Assembly: GCF_016065055.1 (NCBI RefSeq)
Contig: NZ_CP065856.1
Span: forward strand, 806,001-870,000
Direction: 5' to 3'
Length of the DNA: 64,000 nt
Source: Halosimplex litoreum
GTDB lineage: Archaea; Halobacteriota; Halobacteria; Halobacteriales; Haloarculaceae
Below are positions 43,593-52,178 of the stretch, in pieces. Below the pieces are notes generated by a model. It was not told where the DNA came from, made no database searches, and saw nothing but the letters and a program-made list of their open reading frames with translations. The position numbers and the translations under genes were made by a program. Every line of letters starts with the position of its first letter. Within the stretch, counting starts at the first letter, position 1.

Positions 43593-44846
43593 TCAGATCG
43601 CCCCGTCGACGATATCCGTGACCCGCTGGCGGTCGAACAGCTCCTCGTCACTCGTCACGTCACCGAACTCCTCGGGGAACAGCTGCTTTGCCGCCCGTTC
43701 GGTGAGGAACAGGTTGTGGATCGGTCCCTGGCGGAGGTAGCCGCTCCGGTAGACACGGCCGTTCTGGACCGCCGTCAACTCGCTCGCGACGGGGTGGTCC
43801 GCCATGTAGGCGAGGACGGTGTCACGGAATTCGGCGGCGGACTTGCCCTCGTGGCCACGGACCAACAACACGTCGGGGTCGACGGTGAGGAGGTTCTCGT
43901 AGTCGAGCTCCCCTCGGTTCTCGGTGCTGAGGTTCTCGATGCCGGTCCCCGCGAGGGCGTCGCTCACGCCGAGGTCGTTCCACTGTTTCTTGCTCGTCCC
44001 CTGGTCGGTGAGCCGGTACGGCGAGAACGTCTCGGGCTCGTTCGTGCCTTCGTAGGTCAGAAACACGGTCGGCCGTTCGCTGGCCGGAGGGAGCCGCGAC
44101 TGCAGGTCGGCGACGAACTCGTCGTGGAGCGACTGCATCGCCTCGAAGCGCTCGCGCTCGTCGAACATCGCGGCCAGCTTCTCGAAGGCCTGATAGAGGG
44201 TGTAGTATCGGTGTTCGTGCCACCCGTCCGACCGCCGGAAGATCATGTTCCCGAGGAACGGCGCGACGTTCTCGCGGATCTCGTCGATGTCGTCGTCGCC
44301 CCAGTCGAACCAGTTGCGCAACATCCCCGTGTCGATGAGGTGAACGTCGCTCTCCAGTTCGTAGAACAGCTCTTTCGACATCCCCGCCTCGACCAGGTCG
44401 TTCGCCTCGATCTCCGATTCGTCGACGCTCACGCCCGGAAGCTCGTCGTAGGGTTCGGTGTAGTACTCGCCGGATTGCCCGATGCCGACCATTCCCTCGG
44501 CCTGTCCGAGCGCGACGCCCATGTCGGCGTAGTCCCCCCCGTAGGGCACCCACGTTTCGGGCACCGCGTCGAAGGTCACTTTCCCCATCGGCGCCATCGA
44601 CACCGAATACGACTGCGACCCGCTCGCGGTCGCCGTCTCGGTGGCTGTCGGTTCGCCGTCGGCCGGCGCCTCTGTCGCTGTGTCTGTCGGCGTGGCTGAC
44701 GGCGTAGTTCCGTCGCTCGCCGGGTCCGTCGGCGCCGATTCGCCGCCCGCACAGCCGGCGAGCAGGCCGCCGCTCAGGACGGCACTGTACCTTAGATAGT
44801 CGCGTCGGGTCGGTGCGTCGGTCTCGGTGGTGTCGTCGTCGGTCAT
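43593..44846 (-). CDS. Ferric-chelate ABC substrate-binding lipoprotein, paralogue 1 (FepB-like)
   Basis: 417 residues. Twin-arginine signal (TRRDYLRYSAVLSGGLLAGC, lipobox Cys 32), then a Thr/Pro-rich linker and a type III periplasmic-binding fold. Family landmarks: SVSMAPMGKVTFDAVPETW, KELFYELESDVHLID, WHEHRYYTLYQAFEKLA, LLTVDPDVLLVRGHEG and GPIHNLFLTERAAKQLFPEE. The C-terminal motif groups it with paralogue 3, unlike the QGPIINLFQTE type of the others. Third gene of the 47386-43593 operon, three bases after paralogue 2. Likely binds a ferric siderophore or related chelate. Confidence 0.88.
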   Translation of the reverse strand: MTDDDTTETDAPTRRDYLRYSAVLSGGLLAGCAGGESAPTDPASDGTTPSATPTDTATEAPADGEPTATETATASGSQSYSVSMAPMGKVTFDAVPETWVPYGGDYADMGVALGQAEGMVGIGQSGEYYTEPYDELPGVSVDESEIEANDLVEAGMSKELFYELESDVHLIDTGMLRNWFDWGDDDIDEIRENVAPFLGNMIFRRSDGWHEHRYYTLYQAFEKLAAMFDERERFEAMQSLHDEFVADLQSRLPPASERPTVFLTYEGTNEPETFSPYRLTDQGTSKKQWNDLGVSDALAGTGIENLSTENRGELDYENLLTVDPDVLLVRGHEGKSAAEFRDTVLAYMADHPVASELTAVQNGRVYRSGYLRQGPIHNLFLTERAAKQLFPEEFGDVTSDEELFDRQRVTDIVDGAI

Positions 44847-44849
44847 GGT

Positions 44850-46097
44850 TCAGATGTCTCCGTTGACGATGTCGGCCACGCGCTGGTGGTCGAACAGCCA
44901 GGCACTCTCGTCGGCGAACGTCTCGTAGCCGTTCCACTCGCCGAACACCTCGGGGTAGAACTGCTTTGCGGCCATCTCGGTCTGGAAGAGGTTGATGATC
45001 GGCCCCTGGTAGGCCGTTCCGCCGGGGTAGAGCCGGTCGTTCCGGACGGCGGTGAGCTGGCTCCCTAAGTCGCTGTCGCGCAGCACCTGCTTTTTCTCCT
45101 CGAAGGTCTCGGCGGTCACGTGCGAGACGGCGTACTGTAAGACGAGGATGTCCGGGTCGATGTCCAGCAGGACCTCCCAGTCGACGTCCTTCGCCGTCTG
45201 AGGGTCGAGGTCTTCGAAGGCGTCGTTCATCCCGAGGTCCTGATACTGCTTCTTGCCGTTACCGGCCGCCACCTTGTACAGTGAGAGGGTGCCCGTCTCG
45301 AACTCGTCGTTGACCGACAGGAGTCCGACCTCGGGGCGCTCGGACTCGGGCGGGAGCCTGGCCTGAACGTCCGCGACGAACTCGTCGTGGACCGACTTGA
45401 GCGCCTCGTAGCGCTCGCGCTCCCGGAAGACCGCGGCGACCTTCTCGAAGGCCTCGTACAGTGAGTAGTACTCGTAATCGTGCCAGTCGCCCTGTCGAAG
45501 TCGAATGACGTTGCCGATGATCGGACCGATCTCCGTCGCCACCTCCTCGAAGTCGTCGGTCTCCCAGCTGTCGTCCAGTAGCTGGATGAAGTTCGGGTCC
45601 ATCAGGTGGACGTCACAGTCCAGTTCGTAGAACGTCTCCTTGCCGATGGCGCCGTCGGCCCAGATCTGCTCGACGTCCGCGAAGGAGACGTCGACACCGG
45701 GGAGGTACTCGAAGAACTGGGTCGGCCAGTTCTGCGCGAAGATGGCCGCCTCCTGGCCGTCGTGCTGGCCGAGCGCGATACCCATGTCGCCGTACGTGCT
45801 GAAGTAGGTCATCCACGTCTCGGGGACGGCGTCGAACGCGACCTCGCCGGCGGGCGCCATCTCGACGGTGTACGACGTGTCCCCGGCCGTCGCCGTCTCG
45901 GTGGTCGTCGCGGACTGCGTCGCGGTGTCGGACGGTGTCGCCGTGGGTTCGCCGGGCGTCTCGTTGTCGGCCGCCGGAGCGGTCGCAGTCGACTCGCCGC
46001 CGCGACAGCCGGCCAGCAAGCCGCCGCTCAGGACGGCACTGTACTTCAGGTAGTCGCGTCGGGTCGGTGCGTCGGTCGAAGTGGTGTCGTCGGTCAT
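44850..46097 (-). CDS. Ferric-chelate ABC substrate-binding lipoprotein, paralogue 2
   Basis: 415 residues from ATG 46097; a GTG at 46124 overlapping the upstream stop would add nine residues. Signal TRRDYLKYSAVLSGGLLAGC (Cys 31). Landmarks: KETFYELDCDVHLMDPN, WHDYEYYSLYEAFEKVA, LLDIDPDILVLQY, RNDRLYPGGTAYQGPIINLF and QTEMAAKQFYPEVFGEWNG. The signal sequence is almost identical to paralogue 1 although the binding domains differ, indicating duplication followed by divergence of the ligand site. No operator precedes it, so it depends on the promoter of paralogue 3. Confidence 0.88.
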   Translation of the reverse strand: MTDDTTSTDAPTRRDYLKYSAVLSGGLLAGCRGGESTATAPAADNETPGEPTATPSDTATQSATTTETATAGDTSYTVEMAPAGEVAFDAVPETWMTYFSTYGDMGIALGQHDGQEAAIFAQNWPTQFFEYLPGVDVSFADVEQIWADGAIGKETFYELDCDVHLMDPNFIQLLDDSWETDDFEEVATEIGPIIGNVIRLRQGDWHDYEYYSLYEAFEKVAAVFRERERYEALKSVHDEFVADVQARLPPESERPEVGLLSVNDEFETGTLSLYKVAAGNGKKQYQDLGMNDAFEDLDPQTAKDVDWEVLLDIDPDILVLQYAVSHVTAETFEEKKQVLRDSDLGSQLTAVRNDRLYPGGTAYQGPIINLFQTEMAAKQFYPEVFGEWNGYETFADESAWLFDHQRVADIVNGDI

Positions 46098-46120
46098 GTC
46101 AGTTCCTCTCGCATTATCGG

Positions 46121-47386
46121 TCACGCCTCGACGCCGTCGGTGATGATACTCGCCAGCCGGTCGCGGTCGATCAGCTCGTCCTCACTGAACTCCGCGGGGA
46201 AGTACCCTGTCGCGTAGCGCTCGATCATGAAGAGTTTGTGGAGCGGTCCGCTGTAGATCGGACCGCCGCGGAACACCCGCCCCTCCTGGACGGCCGTCAG
46301 TTCGCCGCCGACGGGGTGGTCGCGCATGTGCTCGACGACGCGCTCCTCGAACGCCTCCCGGGAGAGCCCCTCCCCGTGGGTCCTGACCAGCAGCGAGTCG
46401 GGGTCGACCTCGAGCATCGCCTCGTAGTCGAGACTGCCCCTGTCGGTCGTCGAGAGCCCGTCGATCCCCGTGTCCGCGAACGCGTCCGACAGGCCGAGAA
46501 CCCGGAAGTGTTCCTTGTTCGCCCCGTTCCCGGACAGTCGATACGGGTAGAACTCGTCGGGCTCCTCTCCGCCCCAGACGAGGGCCGCGTTCGGCCGGCC
46601 GTCGGGCGCGGGCAGGCGTGCCCCCACGTCGGCGACGAGTTCGTCGTGAATCTCCCGGATCGCTTCGTATCGCTCGCGCTCCTGAACGACCGCGGCGACC
46701 TTCTCGAAGGCGTCGTACAGCGTGTAGTAGCGGTAGTCGTGCCAGTCGTCCGTCCGCCGGAAGATCACGTTCCCGAGGAAGGGAGCGACGTTGCCCCGGA
46801 TCTCCTCCAGGTCGCTCTGGTCCCACGCCTGGAACCAGTCGGTCAGTGCGTTGGGGTCGATGAGGTGCAGGTCCGCGTCCATCTCGTAGAACGGCTCCTT
46901 CGAGACGCCGTCCGACCACAGCTCCGTGAGTCCCTCGAGGTCGATCGAGACGCCCGGTAGCTCCTCGTAGTGCAGCGTCTTGTAGCGGGCCTGGAGCCAG
47001 ATCGACTCGGCGGCGTCGCCGTGACCCAGCGCGACCAGCATGTCGACGTAGTCGGCGGTGAAGGGCGCGACCGTCTCCGGCACCTCGTCGAACTCGACGG
47101 TACCGACCGGTTCCATCGTCACCAAGTACGACTGCCGGGGCGTCGCCGTCGGCGCCTCGGTCGCGGTCGCTTCCGCAACTTCGCTCGCTGGCGTCGCCGT
47201 CGGGGTGGCCGTCTCCGTGGCCGCGTCGGCCCGCGCGTCCGCCGGTTCCGGCGACCCCGTCCGCTCCGGCGTCTCCGCGTCACCGCTCCCGCTACAGCCC
47301 GCGACGAGGCCGCCGCCGACCACTGCCGCGTACTGCAGGTACTCTCGTCGACTCGGTGCGTCGTCTGCCCTGGCGTCGTCTGCCAT
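46121..47386 (-). CDS. Ferric-chelate ABC substrate-binding lipoprotein, paralogue 3
   Basis: 421 residues. Signal SRREYLQYAAVVGGGLVAGC (Cys 31), a Thr/Ala linker, then KEPFYEMDADLHLIDPN, WHDYRYYTLYDAFEKVA, MLEVDPDSLLVRTHGEG and YSGPLHKLFMIERYATGYFP. It has the most divergent C-terminal motif of the set. First gene of an operon with paralogues 2 and 1. A DtxR-type palindrome lies five bases upstream of its ATG. Confidence 0.88.
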   Translation of the reverse strand: MADDARADDAPSRREYLQYAAVVGGGLVAGCSGSGDAETPERTGSPEPADARADAATETATPTATPASEVAEATATEAPTATPRQSYLVTMEPVGTVEFDEVPETVAPFTADYVDMLVALGHGDAAESIWLQARYKTLHYEELPGVSIDLEGLTELWSDGVSKEPFYEMDADLHLIDPNALTDWFQAWDQSDLEEIRGNVAPFLGNVIFRRTDDWHDYRYYTLYDAFEKVAAVVQERERYEAIREIHDELVADVGARLPAPDGRPNAALVWGGEEPDEFYPYRLSGNGANKEHFRVLGLSDAFADTGIDGLSTTDRGSLDYEAMLEVDPDSLLVRTHGEGLSREAFEERVVEHMRDHPVGGELTAVQEGRVFRGGPIYSGPLHKLFMIERYATGYFPAEFSEDELIDRDRLASIITDGVEA

Positions 47387-47390
47387 AGAG

Positions 47391-47406
47391 TTTAGGCCGA
47401 CCTAAA
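47391..47406. promoter_or_regulatory. DtxR-type operator of the paralogue 3-2-1 operon
   Basis: TTTAGGCCGACCTAAA with both TTTAGG and CCTAAA arms intact, immediately upstream of ATG 47386. The AATAATTTAA stretch at 47406-47415 is the TATA region, so a bound repressor would cover the transcription start. Matches the classical DtxR half-site TTAGG; haloarchaeal Idr/SirR proteins are DtxR-family iron or manganese repressors. Confidence 0.75.
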
Positions 47407-47530
47407 ATAATTTAATTCCTTCGATGTGTCACCGAACCAGTCGGACGAGCTGACCGCGACCGGTCGACGGGCCGCACGTTCGTGGCGACAGCGAGGTGAC
47501 CGACTCGTCCGGTCGTGCAACGGTCCGCGT

Positions 47531-48859
47531 TCAGCCGTCGCCGGTGACGATGTCGGCGAGTCGCTGGCGGTCGAACACCTGCTCCTCGGCGGGGATATCG
47601 GGGAGTTTGCCGGAGGCAACCTTCCCGGGCCACTCGCCGAACGCCTCGGGGTAGAGCTGTTTGCCGAGCATCTCCGTCTGGAAGAGGTTGATGATCGGCC
47701 CCTGGTAGGCCGAGCCGCCGACGTAGAGCTCATCGTTCTGGACGGCGGTCAGCTGCTGGCCCAGCGAGCTGTCGCGCATGCCCTCGACGGTCTTGCGCAG
47801 CGCGTCCTCGCCGTTCCAGTCGCGGTAGTTCACCCCGAAGTGGAAGACGATCACGTCGGGATCGGCGTCGAGCAGCCCCTCGTAGTCGACCTTCGTGCCG
47901 GACTCGCCGCCGTACTCGCCCTCGAAAGCGTCGACGACGCCCATGTCGCGGTACTGCTTTTTCCCGTGGGTCTTCTCGAAGCCCGTGTACGGGTCGTAGA
48001 TGTGGAAGCTACCCTCCGTCTCGGGGTTTATCATAGCGTTGAGGACGCCGACGCTGGGCCGTTCGGACTCGGCGGGCACGCGCGAGCGCATCTCTTCGAG
48101 CGCGCCGGTGTAGAACTCGTTCAGCGCGCTCGCTCGCCCGGGCACGCCGAACAGGTCGCCGTAGCGGCTGACGTACTCCGGGATCGTGTAGTAGGGGTAC
48201 TCCTCGCCCGCGGGCCACGTCGACCACCCGTCGCCGCGCTTGCGACGGCTCGCGTTGCCAAAGAAGGGCGCGATGTTGTCGCGGAGCTCGGCGGCCTCCT
48301 CCTCGGAGAGCCCGTAGTAGGTGAGATAGCGGTTCGGGTCGCTGGCGAACAGATCGGGGTCGAGTTCGTAGAGGAACTCCGTCCGGACCGCCCAGTCGTC
48401 GGTGACGACCTTGTCGAGCGAGTCCGGGTCGGGGGCGGAGACACCCGGGAGCTTGTCGTAGAACCCGGTGAACCAGAACTGGGGGCCCTCCGAGGCGACG
48501 AGCGTGTCGGCCTGGCCGAGCGCGGTCAGCACGTCGGCCTCGAAGCCCCAGCCGTCGACGACGCGCTCGGGAGCAGCGTCGAGTTCGAGGGTCCCGACCG
48601 GCGCCATCGTCGCCGAGTACGTCTGGGTCTCCGTCGGCGTTGGCGTCTCCGTGGCCGTCTCGGTCTCGTCCGCGGACGGCGTCGCCGTCGGGGTCGCCGT
48701 CTCGGTCGGCGCCGGCGTGTCGGTGGTGGCCGACCCCGGGGTGTCCGTCGCGTCGCTCCCACCGACACACCCGGCGACGACCCCGCTCCCGAGGACGGCG
48801 CCGTACAGCAGGTACTCTCTCCGCGTCGATCCAGCCTCGTCGTTCGGCTCGTCTGCCAT
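47531..48859 (-). CDS. Ferric-chelate ABC substrate-binding lipoprotein, paralogue 4 (divergent)
   Basis: 442 residues, the longest of the set. Signal TRREYLLYGAVLGSGVVAGC (Cys 31). It keeps the C-terminal YQGPIINLFQTEMLGKQLYP, but the central WHDYxYYxLY motif is replaced by EEYPYYTIPEYVSRYGDLFG, and the mid-region has DLFASDPNRYLTYYG instead of DVHLxDPN. Its ligand is therefore likely to differ. It has its own DtxR-type promoter. Monocistronic by spacing (144 bases to the next gene). Confidence 0.86.
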   Translation of the reverse strand: MADEPNDEAGSTRREYLLYGAVLGSGVVAGCVGGSDATDTPGSATTDTPAPTETATPTATPSADETETATETPTPTETQTYSATMAPVGTLELDAAPERVVDGWGFEADVLTALGQADTLVASEGPQFWFTGFYDKLPGVSAPDPDSLDKVVTDDWAVRTEFLYELDPDLFASDPNRYLTYYGLSEEEAAELRDNIAPFFGNASRRKRGDGWSTWPAGEEYPYYTIPEYVSRYGDLFGVPGRASALNEFYTGALEEMRSRVPAESERPSVGVLNAMINPETEGSFHIYDPYTGFEKTHGKKQYRDMGVVDAFEGEYGGESGTKVDYEGLLDADPDVIVFHFGVNYRDWNGEDALRKTVEGMRDSSLGQQLTAVQNDELYVGGSAYQGPIINLFQTEMLGKQLYPEAFGEWPGKVASGKLPDIPAEEQVFDRQRLADIVTGDG

Positions 48860-48861
48860 GA

Positions 48862-48879
48862 TTTTAGGCCGGCCTAAAA
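48862..48879. promoter_or_regulatory. DtxR-type operator of paralogue 4
   Basis: TTTTAGGCCGGCCTAAAA, a perfect 18-bp palindrome two bases upstream of ATG 48859. AATATAAAG at 48880-48888 (CTTTATATT on the coding strand) is the TATA box directly upstream, so the operator overlaps the transcription start. Confidence 0.8.
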
Positions 48880-48946
48880 AATATAAAGAGCTTTCGGATG
48901 TGAGCCGGACCAGAGACGAACGGACTCGTCGCGCCTCGCCGGCCTC

Positions 48947-50191
48947 TCAGACCTCGAACTCGCCGTTGACGACGTCTGCGACGCGCTGACGGTCGAACAG
49001 CGTGAGTTCGCCCTCGCGAAGCGTCTCCATCCCGTTCCACTCGCCGAAGGCGTCGGGGTAGAACTGCCTCGCCGCGGCCTCCGTCTGGAAGAGGTTGATG
49101 ATCGGCCCCTGGTAGGACGTGCCGCCGCGGTAGAGCCGGTCGTTCTGGACGGCCGAAAGCTGGCTGCCGATCGAATCCTCACGCATCGTCTGCATCTTCG
49201 CTTCGAACTCCTCAGTCGAGACGTGCGAGAAGCCGTACTGGAACACGATGGCGTCGGGGTCGACTTCGAGCAGCTGCTCGTAGTCGAACTGGCCGTAGCT
49301 CCCCTCGATGTGATCGTCGAACGCACCGCGCATCCGGAGGTCGCGGTACTGCTTGTGATTGTTCCCCTCCTGAACGGGATAGGTGTAGAACGTGCCTTCG
49401 TCGAAGTCGGAAGTGACCGATACCAGCCCGACCGTCGGCCGGTCCTCGGTCGGGGGTAGATTCTCCTCGATGGTCCCCTGCACGTCGTCGTGGATGGACG
49501 CGAACGCCTCGTACCGCTCTCGCTCGTCGAAGGCGTCCGCGACTATCTCGAAGGCGTCGTACAGCGAGTAGTACTGATAGTCGTGCCAGTCGTCGCCGCG
49601 CCGCCGGATGTAGTTGCCGAGGAACGGACCGACCCCGGTCGCTATCTCCTCGATGTCATCCCTGTCCCAGTCGTCGGCCAGGACGCCGAGCCAGTTGGGA
49701 TCAAACAGGTGGACGTCGGCGTCCAGTTCGTAGAATATCTCCTTGTCGAACTGCCCCCCACCGGAGATCGGCGCGACATCCTCGAAAGAAACGTCGACGC
49801 CAGGCAGCGCGTCGTAGAACACGTTCGGCATGCCTTCGGGGTCCCACAGCCCCTGGAGGCTATCGGCCTTCCCCAGGGCGACGCCCATGTCACCGTACGT
49901 GCTGAGGTAGCTCACCCAGCTCTCGGGCGGCTCGTCGAACTCGACGCTCCCCATCGGTGCCATCGACACAGAGTACGACTGCTGGGGTGTCGCCGTCGGC
50001 GTCTCGGTCACATCGCCGTCACCGACCGCGGGCGTGGCTGTCGGCGTCCCGACTACGCCGTCGTTGGGCGTCGCGGTTGATCCACCGCCGTCGCCGCGAC
50101 AGCCCGCGACGAGGCTGCCGCCGAGTACCGCCGCGTACTGCAGGTACTCCCGTCGCGTCGGTACGTCGTCTCCCGTGGCGTCGTCTGCCAT
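48947..50191 (-). CDS. Ferric-chelate ABC substrate-binding lipoprotein, paralogue 5
   Basis: 414 residues. Signal TRREYLQYAAVLGGSLVAGC (Cys 31). Landmarks: SVSMAPMGSVEFDEPPESW, KEIFYELDADVHLFDPN, WHDYQYYSLYDAFEIVA, LLEVDPDAIVFQYGFSHVST, LYRGGTSYQGPIINLFQTEA. It is the closest relative of paralogue 2 by these motifs. Own DtxR-type promoter; the next gene starts 55 bases upstream. Confidence 0.88.
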   Translation of the reverse strand: MADDATGDDVPTRREYLQYAAVLGGSLVAGCRGDGGGSTATPNDGVVGTPTATPAVGDGDVTETPTATPQQSYSVSMAPMGSVEFDEPPESWVSYLSTYGDMGVALGKADSLQGLWDPEGMPNVFYDALPGVDVSFEDVAPISGGGQFDKEIFYELDADVHLFDPNWLGVLADDWDRDDIEEIATGVGPFLGNYIRRRGDDWHDYQYYSLYDAFEIVADAFDERERYEAFASIHDDVQGTIEENLPPTEDRPTVGLVSVTSDFDEGTFYTYPVQEGNNHKQYRDLRMRGAFDDHIEGSYGQFDYEQLLEVDPDAIVFQYGFSHVSTEEFEAKMQTMREDSIGSQLSAVQNDRLYRGGTSYQGPIINLFQTEAAARQFYPDAFGEWNGMETLREGELTLFDRQRVADVVNGEFEV

Positions 50192-50192
50192 G

Positions 50193-50212
50193 TTTTTAGG
50201 CCAACCTAAAAA
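50193..50212. promoter_or_regulatory. DtxR-type operator of paralogue 5
   Basis: TTTTTAGGCCAACCTAAAAA, arms of eight bases around a CCAA centre, one base upstream of ATG 50191. It also lies just downstream of the exporter-fold ABC gene (stop at 50247). Confidence 0.75.
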
Positions 50213-50246
50213 TTGAAAAACGTTCTGGTTCCGGTCGGCCGACAGG

Positions 50247-52178
50247 TCACCGCGGAGCGTCGGCCGACCGGTCCGAGGCTCCTGCCAGGAACTCCTCGGG
50301 GAGCGACTCGATCTCGCCCGCCTGGACGCCCCAGAGGTCCGCGTACAGACCGTCGGCCGCCAGCAGGTCCTCGTGGGTGCCGCGTTCGACCACCCGACCG
50401 TCGTCCAGCACGACGATCGTATCGGCGTCTTTGACCGTCGAGAGCCGGTGGGCGATCACCAGGGTCGTCCGGTCCGCGGCCAGCCGGTCGAGCGACCGCT
50501 GGATCAGGTACTCCGTCTCCGTGTCGACCGCGCTGGTCGCCTCGTCGAGCAGGAGTATCTCGGGGTCCTGCAACACGGTGCGAGCGATAGCGACCCGCTG
50601 GCGCTGGCCGCCAGAGAGTTTGACGCCGCGCTCGCCGACGCGGGTGTCGTAGCCCTCGGAGAGCCCCTGGATGAACCCGTGGGCTTCGGCGGCCTCCGCC
50701 GCCTCCACGACATCCTCGCGGTCGGCGTCGAACCGTCCATAGCGGATGTTCTCGGCGATCGTCCCGTCGAACAGAAACGTGTCCTGACTGACGTAGCCGA
50801 TCGACGACCGGAGGTCCGCGAGCCGGACGTCCCGAACGTCGTGGCCGTCGACGCGAATGGCTCCATCCGAAACGTCGTAGAGCCGCAGCAGTAGCTTGGC
50901 GACGGTCGACTTGCCCGCGCCCGTCGGCCCGACGATGGCAACCGTCTCGCCCGGCTGGACCTCGATATCGACACCGTCGAGAACGGTTTCGGTAGCGGCC
51001 GCGTCGCCCCCACCGCTGTCGTACCCGAAGGTCACGTCGTCGTACTCGAGGCGGCCGTCGACGTCGTCGAGCGCGATGGCGTTCGGCGTGTCCTCGATGC
51101 GGACGGGCACGTCCATCAGCCCGCAGATACGCTTGCCCGAGGCCTTCGCGTTCTGGTACCAGTCGACGATGTTCGCGAGCTGGGCCATCGGCCCGGTCAG
51201 CCGCTGGGTGAGCAGCATGAACACGACGAAATCACCGGTCGTCAGCTCACCCGAGAGAAAGAGCGGCGGCCCCGAGAACACCCACAGGCCGCCGAGAACG
51301 AAGGTCGCCAGCAGCGCCGCACCGGTCACCAGTTCCATCCCCGGCCGGTAGCAGTAACTCAGTTTCAATACGTCCATCTCCGCGTCGAAGACGTCACGGG
51401 AGACACCGCGGACGCGCTCGTTCTCGTACTCCTCCGTGCTGGTGGTCTTGACCAGTTCGATGCCGCTCAGGCCGTTCTCGATCCGGGTGTTCAGGTCGCC
51501 GATGGTCTCGCGCTGGCGCGTGTACCGGGGCTCGATCACCCGCGTGAACCACCAGGTGAATCCGACCAGCAGCGGGACCGCCCCGAGCGTGACGAGCGCG
51601 AGCTGGGCGTTCGTGTACAGCAGCGCGGCGGTGACGCCGACCACGATGACGCCGATGCGGATGCTGTCGCCCAGCGCGTTGTCGAAGAGGACTTCGAGGT
51701 TGTTGGTGTCGTTGTTGAGGATGGACATGACCTCGCCGGTCTCCTTGTTGTCGAAGAAGGTCATGTCCAGGCGCTGCATCTTCTCGTAGGCGTCGACGCG
51801 GATCGTGTACATGACGCCGTGGGCGAAGTAGTTCATCGCCACGCCGCGGGCCCACTGGAGGACGGCCCCGCCCAGCAGCGCGGCCCCCACGACTGCCGAC
51901 GACAGCCAGAACTGCGCCGTCGGGTCGGTCGGCAACGAGGACCGGGGAACCAGCGGGAGCGCGTACGTCCCCTCGCCCGTGAACACGGCGTCGATGGTCG
52001 TCCCGAGGACGATCGGGGTCACGAGTACGGTCCCGTACGCGAGGACGCTCGTGACGAGCCCCAGCAGGAGCCACCACTTCTCGCCCGGCCCGTAGGCGCG
52101 GAACAGTCGATACAGCGGCCGCGACACGCTGTCGCGGTAGGCGTCGAGTTGCGTCTCGAAGCCGTCGGTCTCGGTCAC
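50247..52178 (-). CDS. Exporter-fold ABC transporter (MsbA/MDR-like) in the iron operon
   Basis: 643 residues: one transmembrane domain with six spans (about 25-335) fused to one nucleotide-binding domain (about 380-620). Walker A GPTGAGKS has its Lys at 423; signature LSGGQRQR, Walker B ILLLDEATSAVD, H-loop IAHRLSTV. The homodimer would normally be an exporter, yet it is the last gene of the operon carrying FecCD-type importer genes. It overlaps the ATPase gene by four bases. It could export a chelator or metabolite, or act like exporter-fold siderophore importers (IrtAB, YbtPQ). Confidence 0.9.
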   Translation of the reverse strand: MTETDGFETQLDAYRDSVSRPLYRLFRAYGPGEKWWLLLGLVTSVLAYGTVLVTPIVLGTTIDAVFTGEGTYALPLVPRSSLPTDPTAQFWLSSAVVGAALLGGAVLQWARGVAMNYFAHGVMYTIRVDAYEKMQRLDMTFFDNKETGEVMSILNNDTNNLEVLFDNALGDSIRIGVIVVGVTAALLYTNAQLALVTLGAVPLLVGFTWWFTRVIEPRYTRQRETIGDLNTRIENGLSGIELVKTTSTEEYENERVRGVSRDVFDAEMDVLKLSYCYRPGMELVTGAALLATFVLGGLWVFSGPPLFLSGELTTGDFVVFMLLTQRLTGPMAQLANIVDWYQNAKASGKRICGLMDVPVRIEDTPNAIALDDVDGRLEYDDVTFGYDSGGGDAAATETVLDGVDIEVQPGETVAIVGPTGAGKSTVAKLLLRLYDVSDGAIRVDGHDVRDVRLADLRSSIGYVSQDTFLFDGTIAENIRYGRFDADREDVVEAAEAAEAHGFIQGLSEGYDTRVGERGVKLSGGQRQRVAIARTVLQDPEILLLDEATSAVDTETEYLIQRSLDRLAADRTTLVIAHRLSTVKDADTIVVLDDGRVVERGTHEDLLAADGLYADLWGVQAGEIESLPEEFLAGASDRSADAPR

